Part shown: one piece after another, positions 1 through 7,641 of the stretch
Layout of the letters: each line of letters starts with the position of its first letter
Numbering within the stretch: position 1 is the stretch's first letter
Source: Janthinobacterium sp. 67
Lineage (GTDB): Bacteria; Pseudomonadota; Gammaproteobacteria; Burkholderiales; Burkholderiaceae_D
Reading direction: 5' to 3'
Assembly (NCBI RefSeq): GCF_002797895.1
Contig: NZ_PGES01000001.1
Coordinates: forward strand, 3,348,001 to 3,412,000
DNA length: 64,000 nt
Notes under the pieces: generated by a model
Database searches by the model: none
The model's input: the letters and a program-made list of their open reading frames with translations, nothing else
Told to the model about the DNA's origin: nothing
Translations under genes and position numbers: made by a program

Positions 1-955
1 GATTGGCCGGCGGCGCGCAGTTCGGGATGCCAAAATTGATCTGGCGGTTGGTGATCGGCTGGCCATTGAGCAGGAAGCCATTGTCCTGCAAGTGCTCGCG
101 CTGGGCGCTGGACAGGCGGATATTCGCCGGACTGGTAAAGTTCGACAGCAAATGCCCGAGGCGCTGCGGAATTTGCAGGTTCGGGATGAACTTGCGCTGC
201 GAGGAGCGCAGGGGGTCCGTTTTTTGCAGGTCGACCACGGCAAATATATTGTAGCCATCCGCCGCCAGGTCGCCCGTGCCGGCCGTGATGCTGGCCGTGC
301 GCTTGCCAGCGCCCCCTTCATCGGTGCGGCTGCCGTAGACGTTCAGCTCCACGCCCTGGTAATCCTTGCGCGTGATGAAATTGATGACGCCGCCGATGGC
401 GTCCGTGCCGTACAGGGCCGAAGCGCCGTCGAGCAGCACTTCCACGCGCTGCAGGGCGGCGGCCGGGATGTTGTTCAAGTCCACGCCCGCATCGTCGCCA
501 GGCGAGGCAAAGTTGGCCATGCGCCGGCCATTGAGCAGCACCAGGGTCGATGACGTGCCCACGCCGCGCAGGTTGGCGCTGTTGAAGCCGCGCTGGTCGC
601 CGCCCACGTTGATGCTGGCGCCATCGGTCAGGCCGCCCACGTTGGCCGACACGCGCGCCATCAGCTCGGCCGCCGTCGTCACGCCCGCCTTTTCGATCTC
701 GGCGCGCGTGATGATCTGCACGGGCAGCGCCGTTTCCGACTCCAGGCGCTTGATGGCCGACCCCGTGATTTCCACGCGCTGCATTTTTTTCGGCGCAGAT
801 TCAACATCCCGCACCTGCTCCTGTTCCTGCCCCCGCGCGCCATTGCCCAGCATGCCCAGCGCCGCCGTCACGCTCAGGACGCCCAGCGCCAGTCGCACGC
901 CTTGCGCCAGCACCGACTCGCGTGGCAAGGAGCCGTCCTGTCTTTTCATGTGCAT
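1..955 (-). CDS. TonB-dependent outer-membrane receptor (N-terminal part, cut by window edge)
   Basis: About 318 residues are visible and the rest lies beyond position 1. The start ATG at 955 is preceded by AGGGGAGAG at a good distance; a second ATG at 949 is possible. The N-terminus has an arginine/lysine-containing head and a hydrophobic stretch that looks like a signal peptide. The plug domain follows: VEITGSAIKRLESETALPVQ is TonB-box-like, then LRGVGTSSTLVLLNGRRM and the DGASALYGTDAIGGVINF signature. Such receptors import large substrates through the outer membrane using TonB energy. The gene starts 32 bp after the RpiR-type regulator gene and is probably co-transcribed with it. Its substrate cannot be told; the neighbours point to an amino-acid- or peptide-like compound. 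Confidence 0.9.
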   Translation of the reverse strand, partial: MHMKRQDGSLPRESVLAQGVRLALGVLSVTAALGMLGNGARGQEQEQVRDVESAPKKMQRVEITGSAIKRLESETALPVQIITRAEIEKAGVTTAAELMARVSANVGGLTDGASINVGGDQRGFNSANLRGVGTSSTLVLLNGRRMANFASPGDDAGVDLNNIPAAALQRVEVLLDGASALYGTDAIGGVINFITRKDYQGVELNVYGSRTDEGGAGKRTASITAGTGDLAADGYNIFAVVDLQKTDPLRSSQRKFIPNLQIPQRLGHLLSNFTSPANIRLSSAQREHLQDNGFLLNGQPITNRQINFGIPNCAPPAN

Positions 956-987
956 CGTCACTCTCCCCTGATGTTGATGCCTGATTT

Positions 988-2070
988 TTATAATGTTTTT
1001 GCGGCTGCCTTGCGCTGCTTTGCCGCTGTTTTTCGTGGGCCTTGCACGCCATGTTCGCCGCCATACAGATAGGCGGCGATGACGTCGCTCAAACGGGCCG
1101 CTTTTTCTACGTTCTTTTTGTTCGATACCATCAGCGCCACGGCCAGCGCCTCGATCATGGCCAGCGCCGTGCTGGCGCTGCTGGGCAGGACGGGATGCGT
1201 GCTTTGCGCATACAGCGCGTGATCGGCCAGTTCGGCCAGGGGCGAGGCGGGCGAATCGGTGAGCGCCACGATGCAGGCGCCGCGGTCGCGCGCGAAGCTG
1301 GCCAGGCCGATGCAGTCGAGCGTATAGCGGGGAAACGAGATCACCACCAGCACGTCGTGCGCCGTCAGGTTGACGAGGTGGCCGGCCGCCACTTCCGAGC
1401 CGCCGATGCCCACCACTTCCACCACATGCGGGCAAAACGGCTGCAGGTGCTGCACCAGCATGCCCGCCAGGTTGGCCGACAGGCCAAAACCCATCACATA
1501 CACCACCCTGGCGCGCGTCAGGCGGCGCACCACGGCCTGCATGGCTGGCGGTGACAGGGCGTCGGAGGTGGCGGCGATGTTTGCGGCCGCATATTCCAGG
1601 CTTTGCGTGACCGGCGAGGTGGCCCGTGCGCGCCGCTCTATCGTATGGCGCAGCTTGTCGACCGGCTGCAACAACGATTGCAGGGTTTCGGCCATGGCGC
1701 CGCGCATGGCCGAATAATTCTTCTGGCCGATATCGCGCGCGAAGCGGCTGATGGTGGCCGTCGATACCTGGCAGCTGTCGGCCAGCTCCTCGATACCGAG
1801 CGCAATGACGCGCATCTGGTTGCGCAACAGATAATCGGCGATCTGCCGCTGCGACGCCGAGCCGCCGGCCAGCACGTGCATCAGCGCCTGCCCCAGCGGC
1901 GATTGCGCGAACGCGGCGTCGGGCGAGGCCAGCGTGGTGGCCACTGGCATGGATGCGCCGCTGCGGGCAGGACTGGCGGATGCTTTCATATCACTGGCGG
2001 CCTGTATTCTTGGGCACTGCGGATCACTGGCGGAAGGCGAAATCGGGTCGCTGGAACTTACTGTACTCAT
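988..2070 (-). CDS. RpiR/MurR-family transcriptional regulator (HTH + SIS)
   Basis: 360 aa from the ATG at 2070; an in-frame TTG at 2091 is an alternative and neither has a clear ribosome-binding site. After a low-complexity head of about 60 residues comes an RpiR-type helix-turn-helix (SQRQIADYLL, then EELADSCQVSTATISRFARD). A SIS sugar-isomerase-like domain follows (VVYVMGFGLSANLAG, DVLVVISFPRYTLD, IVALTDSPASPLAELAD). Family members bind DNA and respond to a phosphorylated sugar or other small metabolite through the SIS domain. The C-terminus is lysine/arginine-rich. It is divergent from the deacylase/carrier pair, which it probably regulates, and lies upstream of the TonB receptor on the same strand. 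Confidence 0.88.
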   Translation of the reverse strand: MSTVSSSDPISPSASDPQCPRIQAASDMKASASPARSGASMPVATTLASPDAAFAQSPLGQALMHVLAGGSASQRQIADYLLRNQMRVIALGIEELADSCQVSTATISRFARDIGQKNYSAMRGAMAETLQSLLQPVDKLRHTIERRARATSPVTQSLEYAAANIAATSDALSPPAMQAVVRRLTRARVVYVMGFGLSANLAGMLVQHLQPFCPHVVEVVGIGGSEVAAGHLVNLTAHDVLVVISFPRYTLDCIGLASFARDRGACIVALTDSPASPLAELADHALYAQSTHPVLPSSASTALAMIEALAVALMVSNKKNVEKAARLSDVIAAYLYGGEHGVQGPRKTAAKQRKAAAKTL

Positions 2071-2096
2071 ATCAAAAAGAAAACTCAACAAATATT

Positions 2097-2145
2097 TGTA
2101 AAAGGATTTTCATTGATTTACTTCGTGAAAATATTGCTACATAAT
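2097..2145 (+). promoter_or_regulatory. Candidate promoter and RpiR-type operator for the deacylase/carrier operon
   Basis: In the divergent gap, TTTACT (2117-2122) and CATAAT (2140-2145) are 17 bp apart and fit a sigma-70 promoter reading toward the gene at 2165. Just upstream, TGTAAAAGGATTTTCA (2097-2112) is a near-palindrome with TG-AAAA/TTTT-CA arms, resembling the 16-bp sites used by RpiR-family members such as HexR. The region is markedly AT-rich compared with its surroundings. The assignment is by eye only. Confidence 0.4.
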
Positions 2146-2164
2146 CGACCGGAATCCATCAACC

Positions 2165-3325
2165 ATGCACCTTTTCGGGGCACCCACCATGCAAGTACAA
2201 CAGCATCCCATCTCCACCGCCCACGCCGGCATGTCCTGCCAGTTGAGCAGCTTCCACTTCGGCACGGCGGCCGCCGGTAGCCGCAGCGGCAAGAAGGTGT
2301 ACATCCAGGCGGCCCTGCACGCGGACGAGGTGCCGGGCATGCTGGTGTCGCAATTTTTGCGCCGCGAACTGCTGGCGCTGGAAGCGGCGGGCAAGGTGCA
2401 CGGCGAAATCATCCTGGTGCCGGCCGCCAATCCGATCGGACTGGCGCAAGCCATCCATGGCGCGCCGTTCGGCCGCTTCGACCTGACCACCGGCATCAAC
2501 TTCAACCGCGCCTACCGCCACGTGGCCGACGAATTGAAGACCACGCTGGCAGGCCTGCTGGGACAGGATGCGCAAGCCAACGTGGCCCTGATACGCGAGC
2601 ACGCGCGCGCCGCCGTCGCCGCCTGGCGGCCGGGCACGGATGCGGAAACCTTGAAGAAAACCTTGCTGGGCATGGCCATCGACGCCGACATCGTGCTCGA
2701 CCTGCATTGCGATAACGAGGCCGCCCTGCACATCTATACGGGCACGCCGCTGGCCGCGCAGATCGCGCCCCTGTCCGCCCTCCTGGGCGCGCGCGCCGTG
2801 CTGCTGGAACTGGCGGCCGGCGAAGAGCCGTTCGACGAAGCGTGCAGCCGCTTGTGGTGGGACCTCGACGCGCACTTCGGCGGCCGCTATCCGATTCCCG
2901 CCGCCTGCCTGTCGAGCACCGTCGAATTGCGCGGCGAAGTGGAAGTGAGCTACGCCCTGGCCGAACGCGACGCGGCCGCCCTGCTGCGCTTTCTCGCCAT
3001 CGAGGGCGTGCTGGAGATAGCCGGCGCCGGCGACGACCTGCCCGCGCCGCAATGCCAGCCGACGCCGCTGGCCGGCGTGGAACCGATCCTTGCGCCGCAT
3101 CACGGCGTGCTGGTCTACCTGCGCGAGATGGGCGAGGTGCTGGCCGCCGGCGACGCGGTGGCCGATCTGATCGACCCCGTCAGCGGCGAGACGACGACCT
3201 TGCGCTGCACCGTCGCCGGCGTCTTTTTTGCGCGCAGCGCCCACCGCCACGTCTTGCGCGGCATGAACGTCGGCAAGGTCGCCGGCAGCATCGCCTACCG
3301 CGGCGGCAGCCTGCTGAGCCAATAA
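2165..3325 (+). CDS. Succinylglutamate desuccinylase/aspartoacylase-family zinc deacylase
   Basis: 386 aa, M14-like zinc hydrolase of the AstE/AspA family, which removes acyl groups from N-acyl amino acids. Visible metal-site motifs are HADE near residue 53 (His and Glu ligands) and DLHCD near residue 178 (third ligand His). NPIGLAQ and NFNRAYRH, also typical, lie between them. The C-terminal third looks like the beta-rich domain of this family (SGETTTLRC, GMNVGKVAG). Two starts are possible, ATG 2165 and ATG 2189; neither has a strong Shine-Dalgarno. The stop codon abuts the next gene's start, so the two are co-transcribed. Substrate is unknown. It is not adjacent to other ast genes, so an arginine-succinyltransferase role is unsupported. 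Confidence 0.85.
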   Translation: MHLFGAPTMQVQQHPISTAHAGMSCQLSSFHFGTAAAGSRSGKKVYIQAALHADEVPGMLVSQFLRRELLALEAAGKVHGEIILVPAANPIGLAQAIHGAPFGRFDLTTGINFNRAYRHVADELKTTLAGLLGQDAQANVALIREHARAAVAAWRPGTDAETLKKTLLGMAIDADIVLDLHCDNEAALHIYTGTPLAAQIAPLSALLGARAVLLELAAGEEPFDEACSRLWWDLDAHFGGRYPIPAACLSSTVELRGEVEVSYALAERDAAALLRFLAIEGVLEIAGAGDDLPAPQCQPTPLAGVEPILAPHHGVLVYLREMGEVLAAGDAVADLIDPVSGETTTLRCTVAGVFFARSAHRHVLRGMNVGKVAGSIAYRGGSLLSQ

Positions 3326-4723
3326 ATGACACCCATGAGAAAATTCAAGCTCCCCAATACCTTCGTCCTGCTGTGCGCCATCCTGGCCATGATCGCCGTG
3401 GCGACCTGGCTGGTGCCGGGCGGGAAATTCGACACCCAGCTGGTGAACGGCAAGCAGCTGATCATCCCCGGCACGTTTCACTATGTCGACAACAAGCCGC
3501 AGGGCCTCGCCGCGCTGATGATGGCGCCCATCAAGGGCTTCGTCGACGCCAGCCTGATCATCGGCTTCGTGCTGATCGTCGGCGGCGCCTTCGCCGTGCT
3601 GCAAAAGACGGAAGCCTTCGATTCGCTGATCAAGGCCATCGCCAAGGCGCACACCAGTTCGCGCTTCGTGCGCGCCGCCATCATCCCCGTCTTCTTCACC
3701 ATGTTTTCGCTGGGCGGGGCCACTTTCGGCATGAACGAGGAAGCGATTCCCTTCATCCTGATCTTCGTGCCGCTGGCCCTGGCCCTGGGCTATGACACCA
3801 TCACGGGCGTGTCGATTCCCTTCATCGGCTCGCAGGTGGGCTTTTCCGCCGCCTTTTTGAATCCGTTCAACGTCGGCATCGCGCAGGGCATCGCGGGCGT
3901 GCCTATCTTTTCCGGCATCGGCTACCGACTGATCGTGTGGGCCATCGCCACGGCGGTCAGCATCGTATTTTTGATGTGGTACGCGGCGCGCATCAAGCGC
4001 CATCCGGAAAAAAGCCCGACCTATCTGCTCGATATCGAAAAGCGCAGCGAGCACTCGATGGACCTGGACAGCTTTGCCGGCATGACGCGCACGCACCGCG
4101 CGGTGCTGTGGATTTTCATGGCGACCTTGCTGACGATGGTCGTCGGCGTCGTCAAGTACGACTGGTTCATCGATGAAATCGCCGCCCTGTTCCTGGTGAT
4201 GGCCATCATCGTCGGCCTGGTCGGCCGCCTCGACATGGACAGCCTGGTGGCGTCCTTCGTGCAGGGCGCGCGCGACATGGTCAGCGTGGCGCTGGTCATC
4301 GCGCTGGCGCGCGGCACCATGATCCTGGCGCGCGACGCGCAGATCATCGACACCATGCTGCATGCATTGACGCCCCTGGTGGCCTCGTCGAACCCCGTCT
4401 TCGCCGCGCAAAAGATGTTCTTCATGCAGTCGGTGATCAACTTCTTCATCCATTCCGGCAGCGGACAGGCGGCGCTGACCATGCCCATCATGGCGCCGCT
4501 GGCCGACCTGGTGGGCGTGACGCGCCAGACAGCCATCCTGGCCTTCCAGTTCGGCGAATTCACCACGCCGATGATTCCGACCTCCGGCATCACCGTCGGC
4601 GTGCTGGCGCTGGCGCGCGTACCCTGGATTACCTGGGCCAAGTGGATGATCCCGCTGCAGCTGATCTACCTGGTGCTGGCGCTGCTGCTATTGATTCCAC
4701 CCTGCCTGATGCATTGGCAATAA
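3326..4723 (+). CDS. YfcC/ArcD-like multi-pass membrane carrier
   Basis: 465 aa with about a dozen hydrophobic segments, of the YfcC family (C4-dicarboxylate/arginine-ornithine antiporter-like). Family-type motifs include NTFVLLCAILAM at the start, GGAFAVLQKTEAFDSLI, FSLGGATFGMNEEAIPF, and near the C-terminus HSGSGQAALTMPIMAPLADL with FGEFTTPMIPTSG. The start ATG directly follows the TAA of the deacylase gene; a second ATG at 3335 is possible. The pairing suggests the carrier imports the N-acylated amino acid or dipeptide that the deacylase cuts, or exports a product. Transport substrate is inferred, not known. Confidence 0.87.
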   Translation: MTPMRKFKLPNTFVLLCAILAMIAVATWLVPGGKFDTQLVNGKQLIIPGTFHYVDNKPQGLAALMMAPIKGFVDASLIIGFVLIVGGAFAVLQKTEAFDSLIKAIAKAHTSSRFVRAAIIPVFFTMFSLGGATFGMNEEAIPFILIFVPLALALGYDTITGVSIPFIGSQVGFSAAFLNPFNVGIAQGIAGVPIFSGIGYRLIVWAIATAVSIVFLMWYAARIKRHPEKSPTYLLDIEKRSEHSMDLDSFAGMTRTHRAVLWIFMATLLTMVVGVVKYDWFIDEIAALFLVMAIIVGLVGRLDMDSLVASFVQGARDMVSVALVIALARGTMILARDAQIIDTMLHALTPLVASSNPVFAAQKMFFMQSVINFFIHSGSGQAALTMPIMAPLADLVGVTRQTAILAFQFGEFTTPMIPTSGITVGVLALARVPWITWAKWMIPLQLIYLVLALLLLIPPCLMHWQ

Positions 4724-4725
4724 AA

Positions 4726-4758
4726 AAGCCACGGCGATGCACGGTCGCCGTGGCTTTT
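4726..4758 (+). terminator. Rho-independent terminator after the YfcC-like gene
   Basis: A 12-bp perfect stem AAGCCACGGCGA / TCGCCGTGGCTT (4726-4737 and 4745-4756) with a 7-nt loop, flanked by an A-run on the left and TTTT on the right. The symmetrical A/T flanks mean it can also serve the minus-strand gene that ends at 4762. Confidence 0.85.
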
Positions 4759-4761
4759 GCT

Positions 4762-5049
4762 TCATTTGCGATACGCCTGTCCGTAATTTCCCTGGACCCG
4801 GCCCTTTGCCCAGTCGGCCATCAGGTCGTAAAACCCGGGCGTAATGACGGTGGGCTTGCGCGTGCCATCCGGTGCCTGGGCGTAGCTGCGCATGCCGTGA
4901 TCGGCCTGCGGGAAGAGGTAGAGCGAGATGGCCTGGCCCTGGCGAAATATCCCCGTCTCGCAAGGCGCCGGGCCCAATGCCTCCGGCATGGGTGCGCCAG
5001 TCGCCGTCATTGAAACGGCAAGGAGAGGCCAAAGGAAGGAAGATGTCAT
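4762..5049 (-). CDS. Short exported protein resembling the C-terminus of an alpha/beta hydrolase (probable remnant)
   Basis: 95 aa from the ATG at 5049; a longer reading from 5124 is open but less likely. The first 20 residues (MTSSFLWPLLAVSMTATGAP) look like a signal peptide. The rest matches the end of dienelactone-hydrolase-like enzymes: LYLFPQADHGMRSY, where the His is the usual catalytic one, then the PDG-R-ITPGFYDLMADW pattern and a G-YGQAY tail. The nucleophile serine and acid residue that belong upstream are absent. The simplest reading is a larger secreted hydrolase that lost its middle by deletion. It could instead be a genuine small protein. It ends beside the terminator at 4726-4758. 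Confidence 0.5.
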   Translation of the reverse strand: MTSSFLWPLLAVSMTATGAPMPEALGPAPCETGIFRQGQAISLYLFPQADHGMRSYAQAPDGTRKPTVITPGFYDLMADWAKGRVQGNYGQAYRK

Positions 5050-5143
5050 GGAATCAGGGTCCGATAGCAGGCTGTCGCGTTGTTGATCAAGAAAATCGGG
5101 ATATCCGAACAATACCGGGGCCACGCGCTAACCGCGCCAGCTG

Positions 5144-5569
5144 TCAACGCTGGTATATGTCCGGGAAATACCGCTCCATCAGGGTCCCTGGCCTGAGCGG
5201 CGCAGTAAAGCCGTAGCGTGCATACAAATCATGCGCCGTGCTGGTGGCCAGCATGAAGCGGCGCAGGCCCTGCAAGTCGGGATGCGCCATCACGGCCTCC
5301 ATCAGGCGCTTGCTGTAGCCGCGGCCGCGGTATTCTTCCAGCACATACACGTCGACCAGGTAGGCAAACGTGGCGTAGTCGCTGACCACGCGGGCGAATG
5401 CCACCTGGCGGCCGTCGATATAGCCGCCCACGCAAAGCGAATGCTCGATGGCGCGCTGCACGGTGGCCAGCGGGATGCCGATGGCCCATGTCGATTGGGT
5501 ACTGAGAAAATGATGGATGGCTGGAACGTCGAGCTCCGCCTTGTCGCTGCTGATATTCAAATGTGGCAT
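5144..5569 (-). CDS. GNAT-family N-acetyltransferase
   Basis: 141 aa. The ATG at 5569 is chosen because AGGCGGA lies 8 bp upstream; an in-frame start at 5596 has none. The GNAT acetyl-CoA site is visible as VVSDYATFAYLVDVYVLEEY followed by the Q/R-x-x-G-x-G/A-type loop RGRGYSKRLM. The terminal motif AHDLYARYGF is also typical. Such enzymes transfer an acetyl group from acetyl-CoA to an amine of a small molecule or protein. The substrate cannot be predicted. It resembles the compact stand-alone GNAT proteins common in proteobacteria and has no obvious operon partner. Confidence 0.85.
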   Translation of the reverse strand: MPHLNISSDKAELDVPAIHHFLSTQSTWAIGIPLATVQRAIEHSLCVGGYIDGRQVAFARVVSDYATFAYLVDVYVLEEYRGRGYSKRLMEAVMAHPDLQGLRRFMLATSTAHDLYARYGFTAPLRPGTLMERYFPDIYQR

Positions 5570-5724
5570 CGCACTGTCCGCCTGTCGTGAAAACATATGA
5601 TCATCGGCGATTTGCGCGTTGCTGTCATCCGGGCTGGCTAGGACCGGGGGCGCCGCCCGTCCCGACTGCCGGTGATGGTGTACTGCCTGCTGCGACTGAT
5701 CATGCCGGCGTTACGCCGCCGCGC

Positions 5725-5922
5725 TTACAGGGCCGCCTTTTCTTCCGCGCTCAAACGCTTGGCGCTGACGTACACGGTGTGCATGGTGGCTTGATCGGCG
5801 CTGGCGGTGATGGGTGCCGGCGCGGCGCGGAACTTCGGCACGGCGGCGGTGGCCAGGCTGGTCGCGGCGGCGACGGCGATGATGGCAACGAAGATGGCTT
5901 CCATGTTTTTAGCGATGTTCAT
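5725..5922 (-). CDS. Small exported or membrane-anchored protein, unknown function
   Basis: 65 aa, start ATG 5922 with AAAGGAC six bases upstream. It has one hydrophobic segment (IFVAIIAVAAATSLATAA, about residues 9-26) ending in an Ala-rich signal-peptidase-like site, then a short tail with MHTVYVSAKRLSAEEKAAL. I know no characterised member; the layout (short signal, variable linker, conserved V-x-K-R-x-S/T-A-x-E-K end) is reminiscent of small proteins I have seen in Oxalobacteraceae genomes, but this is recollection. It is monocistronic, between the GNAT gene and argH. Confidence 0.6.
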   Translation of the reverse strand: MNIAKNMEAIFVAIIAVAAATSLATAAVPKFRAAPAPITASADQATMHTVYVSAKRLSAEEKAAL

Positions 5923-6156
5923 GATGGTGTCCTTTGAGTGGCTGGTTGTGTGCTGCGATGATTGAACTGTAGGCCGATCCCCCCTGAACTGCCATCGGAT
6001 TGCGACCAAACGCCCGATTCGCGGGACAGAATACAAAAAGCCCGGATGGAACGCGCAACAGGCCCGCACCGTGGCATTTGAGGCTTGCCGGCCCCATTCC
6101 TGGCCATTTCAGCGCCCTGCAAGCCCCTAAAAGCCCTACCGCCGGCCAACCTTGTT

Positions 6157-6162
6157 TATAAT
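6157..6162 (+). promoter_or_regulatory. Candidate -10 box for argH
   Basis: A perfect TATAAT lies 25 bp before the argH start, followed by the ribosome-binding site AAAGGA (6174-6179). No convincing -35 element is found 16-18 bp upstream. The transcript leader would be very short. Confidence 0.4.
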
Positions 6163-6187
6163 CGCCGTACACTAAAGGACTTCTTTC

Positions 6188-7585
6188 ATGACTGATCAAT
6201 TCTCCAAAAAGGGCGAAGCCTGGTCGGCCCGGTTTTCCGAACCGGTCTCGGACCTCGTCAAGCGCTACACAGCTTCTGTATTTTTTGACAAGCGCCTGGC
6301 GCTGTTCGACATCGAAGGTTCGCTGGCCCATGCGGAAATGCTGCATGCGCAAGCCATCATCAGCCCGGCCGACTACGCGGAAATCCAGCGCGGCATGGCG
6401 CAAATCTCGCAGGAAATCGCCAGCGGCCAGTTCGAATGGCTGCTGGACCTGGAAGACGTCCACCTGAATATTGAAAAACGCCTGACCGAACTGGTAGGCG
6501 ATGCGGGCAAGCGCCTGCACACGGGCCGTTCGCGCAACGACCAGGTGGCCACCGACATTCGCCTGTACGTGCGCTCCGCCATCGACGACATCACCGCCCT
6601 GCTGGCGACGTTCCGCAGCGCGCTGACGGACCTGGCCGAACAGCATGCCGATACCATCATGCCGGGCTTTACCCACATGCAGGTGGCCCAGCCGATCACC
6701 TTCGGCCACCATATGCTGGCGTATGTCGAAATGTTCGGCCGCGACGCCGAGCGCATGGCCGACTGCCGCAAGCGCGTCAACCGCCTGCCGCTGGGCGCTG
6801 CCGCCCTGGCCGGCACCACATTCCCCATCGACCGCCTGCGCGTGGCCAAGACGCTGGGCTTCGACGACGTGTGCCACAATTCGCTCGACGCCGTCTCGGA
6901 CCGCGACTTCGCCATCGAATTTTGCGCCGCCTCGGCCGTGCTGATGATGCACGTGTCGCGCATGGCCGAAGAACTGGTGATCTGGATGAGCCCACGCATC
7001 GGCTTCATCGACATCGCCGACCGCTTCTGCACCGGCTCGTCGATCATGCCGCAAAAGAAAAACCCGGACGTGCCGGAACTGGCGCGTGGCAAGACAGGGC
7101 GCGTCTACGGTCACCTGACTGGCCTGTTGACCCTGATGAAAGGCCAGCCGCTGGCCTACAACAAGGACAACCAGGAAGACAAGGAACCGCTGTTCGACAC
7201 CGTCGACACCGTCATCGACACCTTGCGCATCTTCGCCGACATGGCCGGCGGCATCACGGTGAAACCGGAAGCGATGCGCGCGGCCGCCCTGCAGGGCTAC
7301 GCCACGGCGACCGACCTGGCCGACTACCTGGTCAAGAAGGGCTTGCCCTTCCGCGACGCCCATGAAGCGGTGGCCCTGGCCGTGCGCGCCTGCGTCGACG
7401 CCGGCTGCGACCTGGCCGACCTGTCGCTCGAGCAACTGCGCGCGTTTTCCCCGTTGACGGACGAAGACGTGTTTGCCGTGCTGACACTGGAAGGCTCCGT
7501 TGCCGCGCGCGACCACGTGGGCGGCACCGCGCCACGCCAAGTGCGCGCCGCGATCGCCCGCGTGCGTACGCAGCTGGAAAAATAA
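6188..7585 (+). CDS. argH: Argininosuccinate lyase
   Basis: 465 aa, the usual length. It catalyses the last step of arginine synthesis, splitting argininosuccinate into arginine and fumarate, in the cytoplasm. The fumarase/aspartase-superfamily signature [12 protein letters not shown] is present (about residues 282-293), with [12 protein letters not shown] near residue 115 and [16 protein letters not shown] near 160, all matching ArgH. Start ATG 6188 has AAAGGA eight bases upstream. The gene appears monocistronic with its own terminator; no other arg genes lie nearby. Confidence 0.98.
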   Translation: MTDQFSKKGEAWSARFSEPVSDLVKRYTASVFFDKRLALFDIEGSLAHAEMLHAQAIISPADYAEIQRGMAQISQEIASGQFEWLLDLEDVHLNIEKRLTELVGDAGKRLHTGRSRNDQVATDIRLYVRSAIDDITALLATFRSALTDLAEQHADTIMPGFTHMQVAQPITFGHHMLAYVEMFGRDAERMADCRKRVNRLPLGAAALAGTTFPIDRLRVAKTLGFDDVCHNSLDAVSDRDFAIEFCAASAVLMMHVSRMAEELVIWMSPRIGFIDIADRFCTGSSIMPQKKNPDVPELARGKTGRVYGHLTGLLTLMKGQPLAYNKDNQEDKEPLFDTVDTVIDTLRIFADMAGGITVKPEAMRAAALQGYATATDLADYLVKKGLPFRDAHEAVALAVRACVDAGCDLADLSLEQLRAFSPLTDEDVFAVLTLEGSVAARDHVGGTAPRQVRAAIARVRTQLEK

Positions 7586-7604
7586 ACGGGCTGCGTCCCG
7601 CCAG

Positions 7605-7637
7605 CGCCCCGCTGCAGCGATGCAACGGGGCGTTTTT
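7605..7637 (+). terminator. argH rho-independent terminator
   Basis: Stem CGCCCCG (7605-7611) / CGGGGCG (7626-7632), extended inward by a TGCA/TGCA pairing around loop GCGA, followed by TTTTT. The T-tract runs into the target duplication of the IS element at 7634-7641, so the insertion is at the very end of the terminator. Confidence 0.88.
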
Positions 7638-7641
7638 CATT
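7634..7641. repeat. Left target-site duplication TTTTCATT
   Basis: The octamer TTTTCATT immediately left of the IS terminal repeat is repeated exactly at 8702-8709 on the other side. Eight base pairs is the duplication length known for IS1595-family elements. Confidence 0.93.

Noticed and set aside
2159..4453. 764-codon minus-strand frame
   Set aside because: Antisense to the deacylase and YfcC-like genes; composition is that of a GC-rich shadow (many His, Gln, Asp, Arg).
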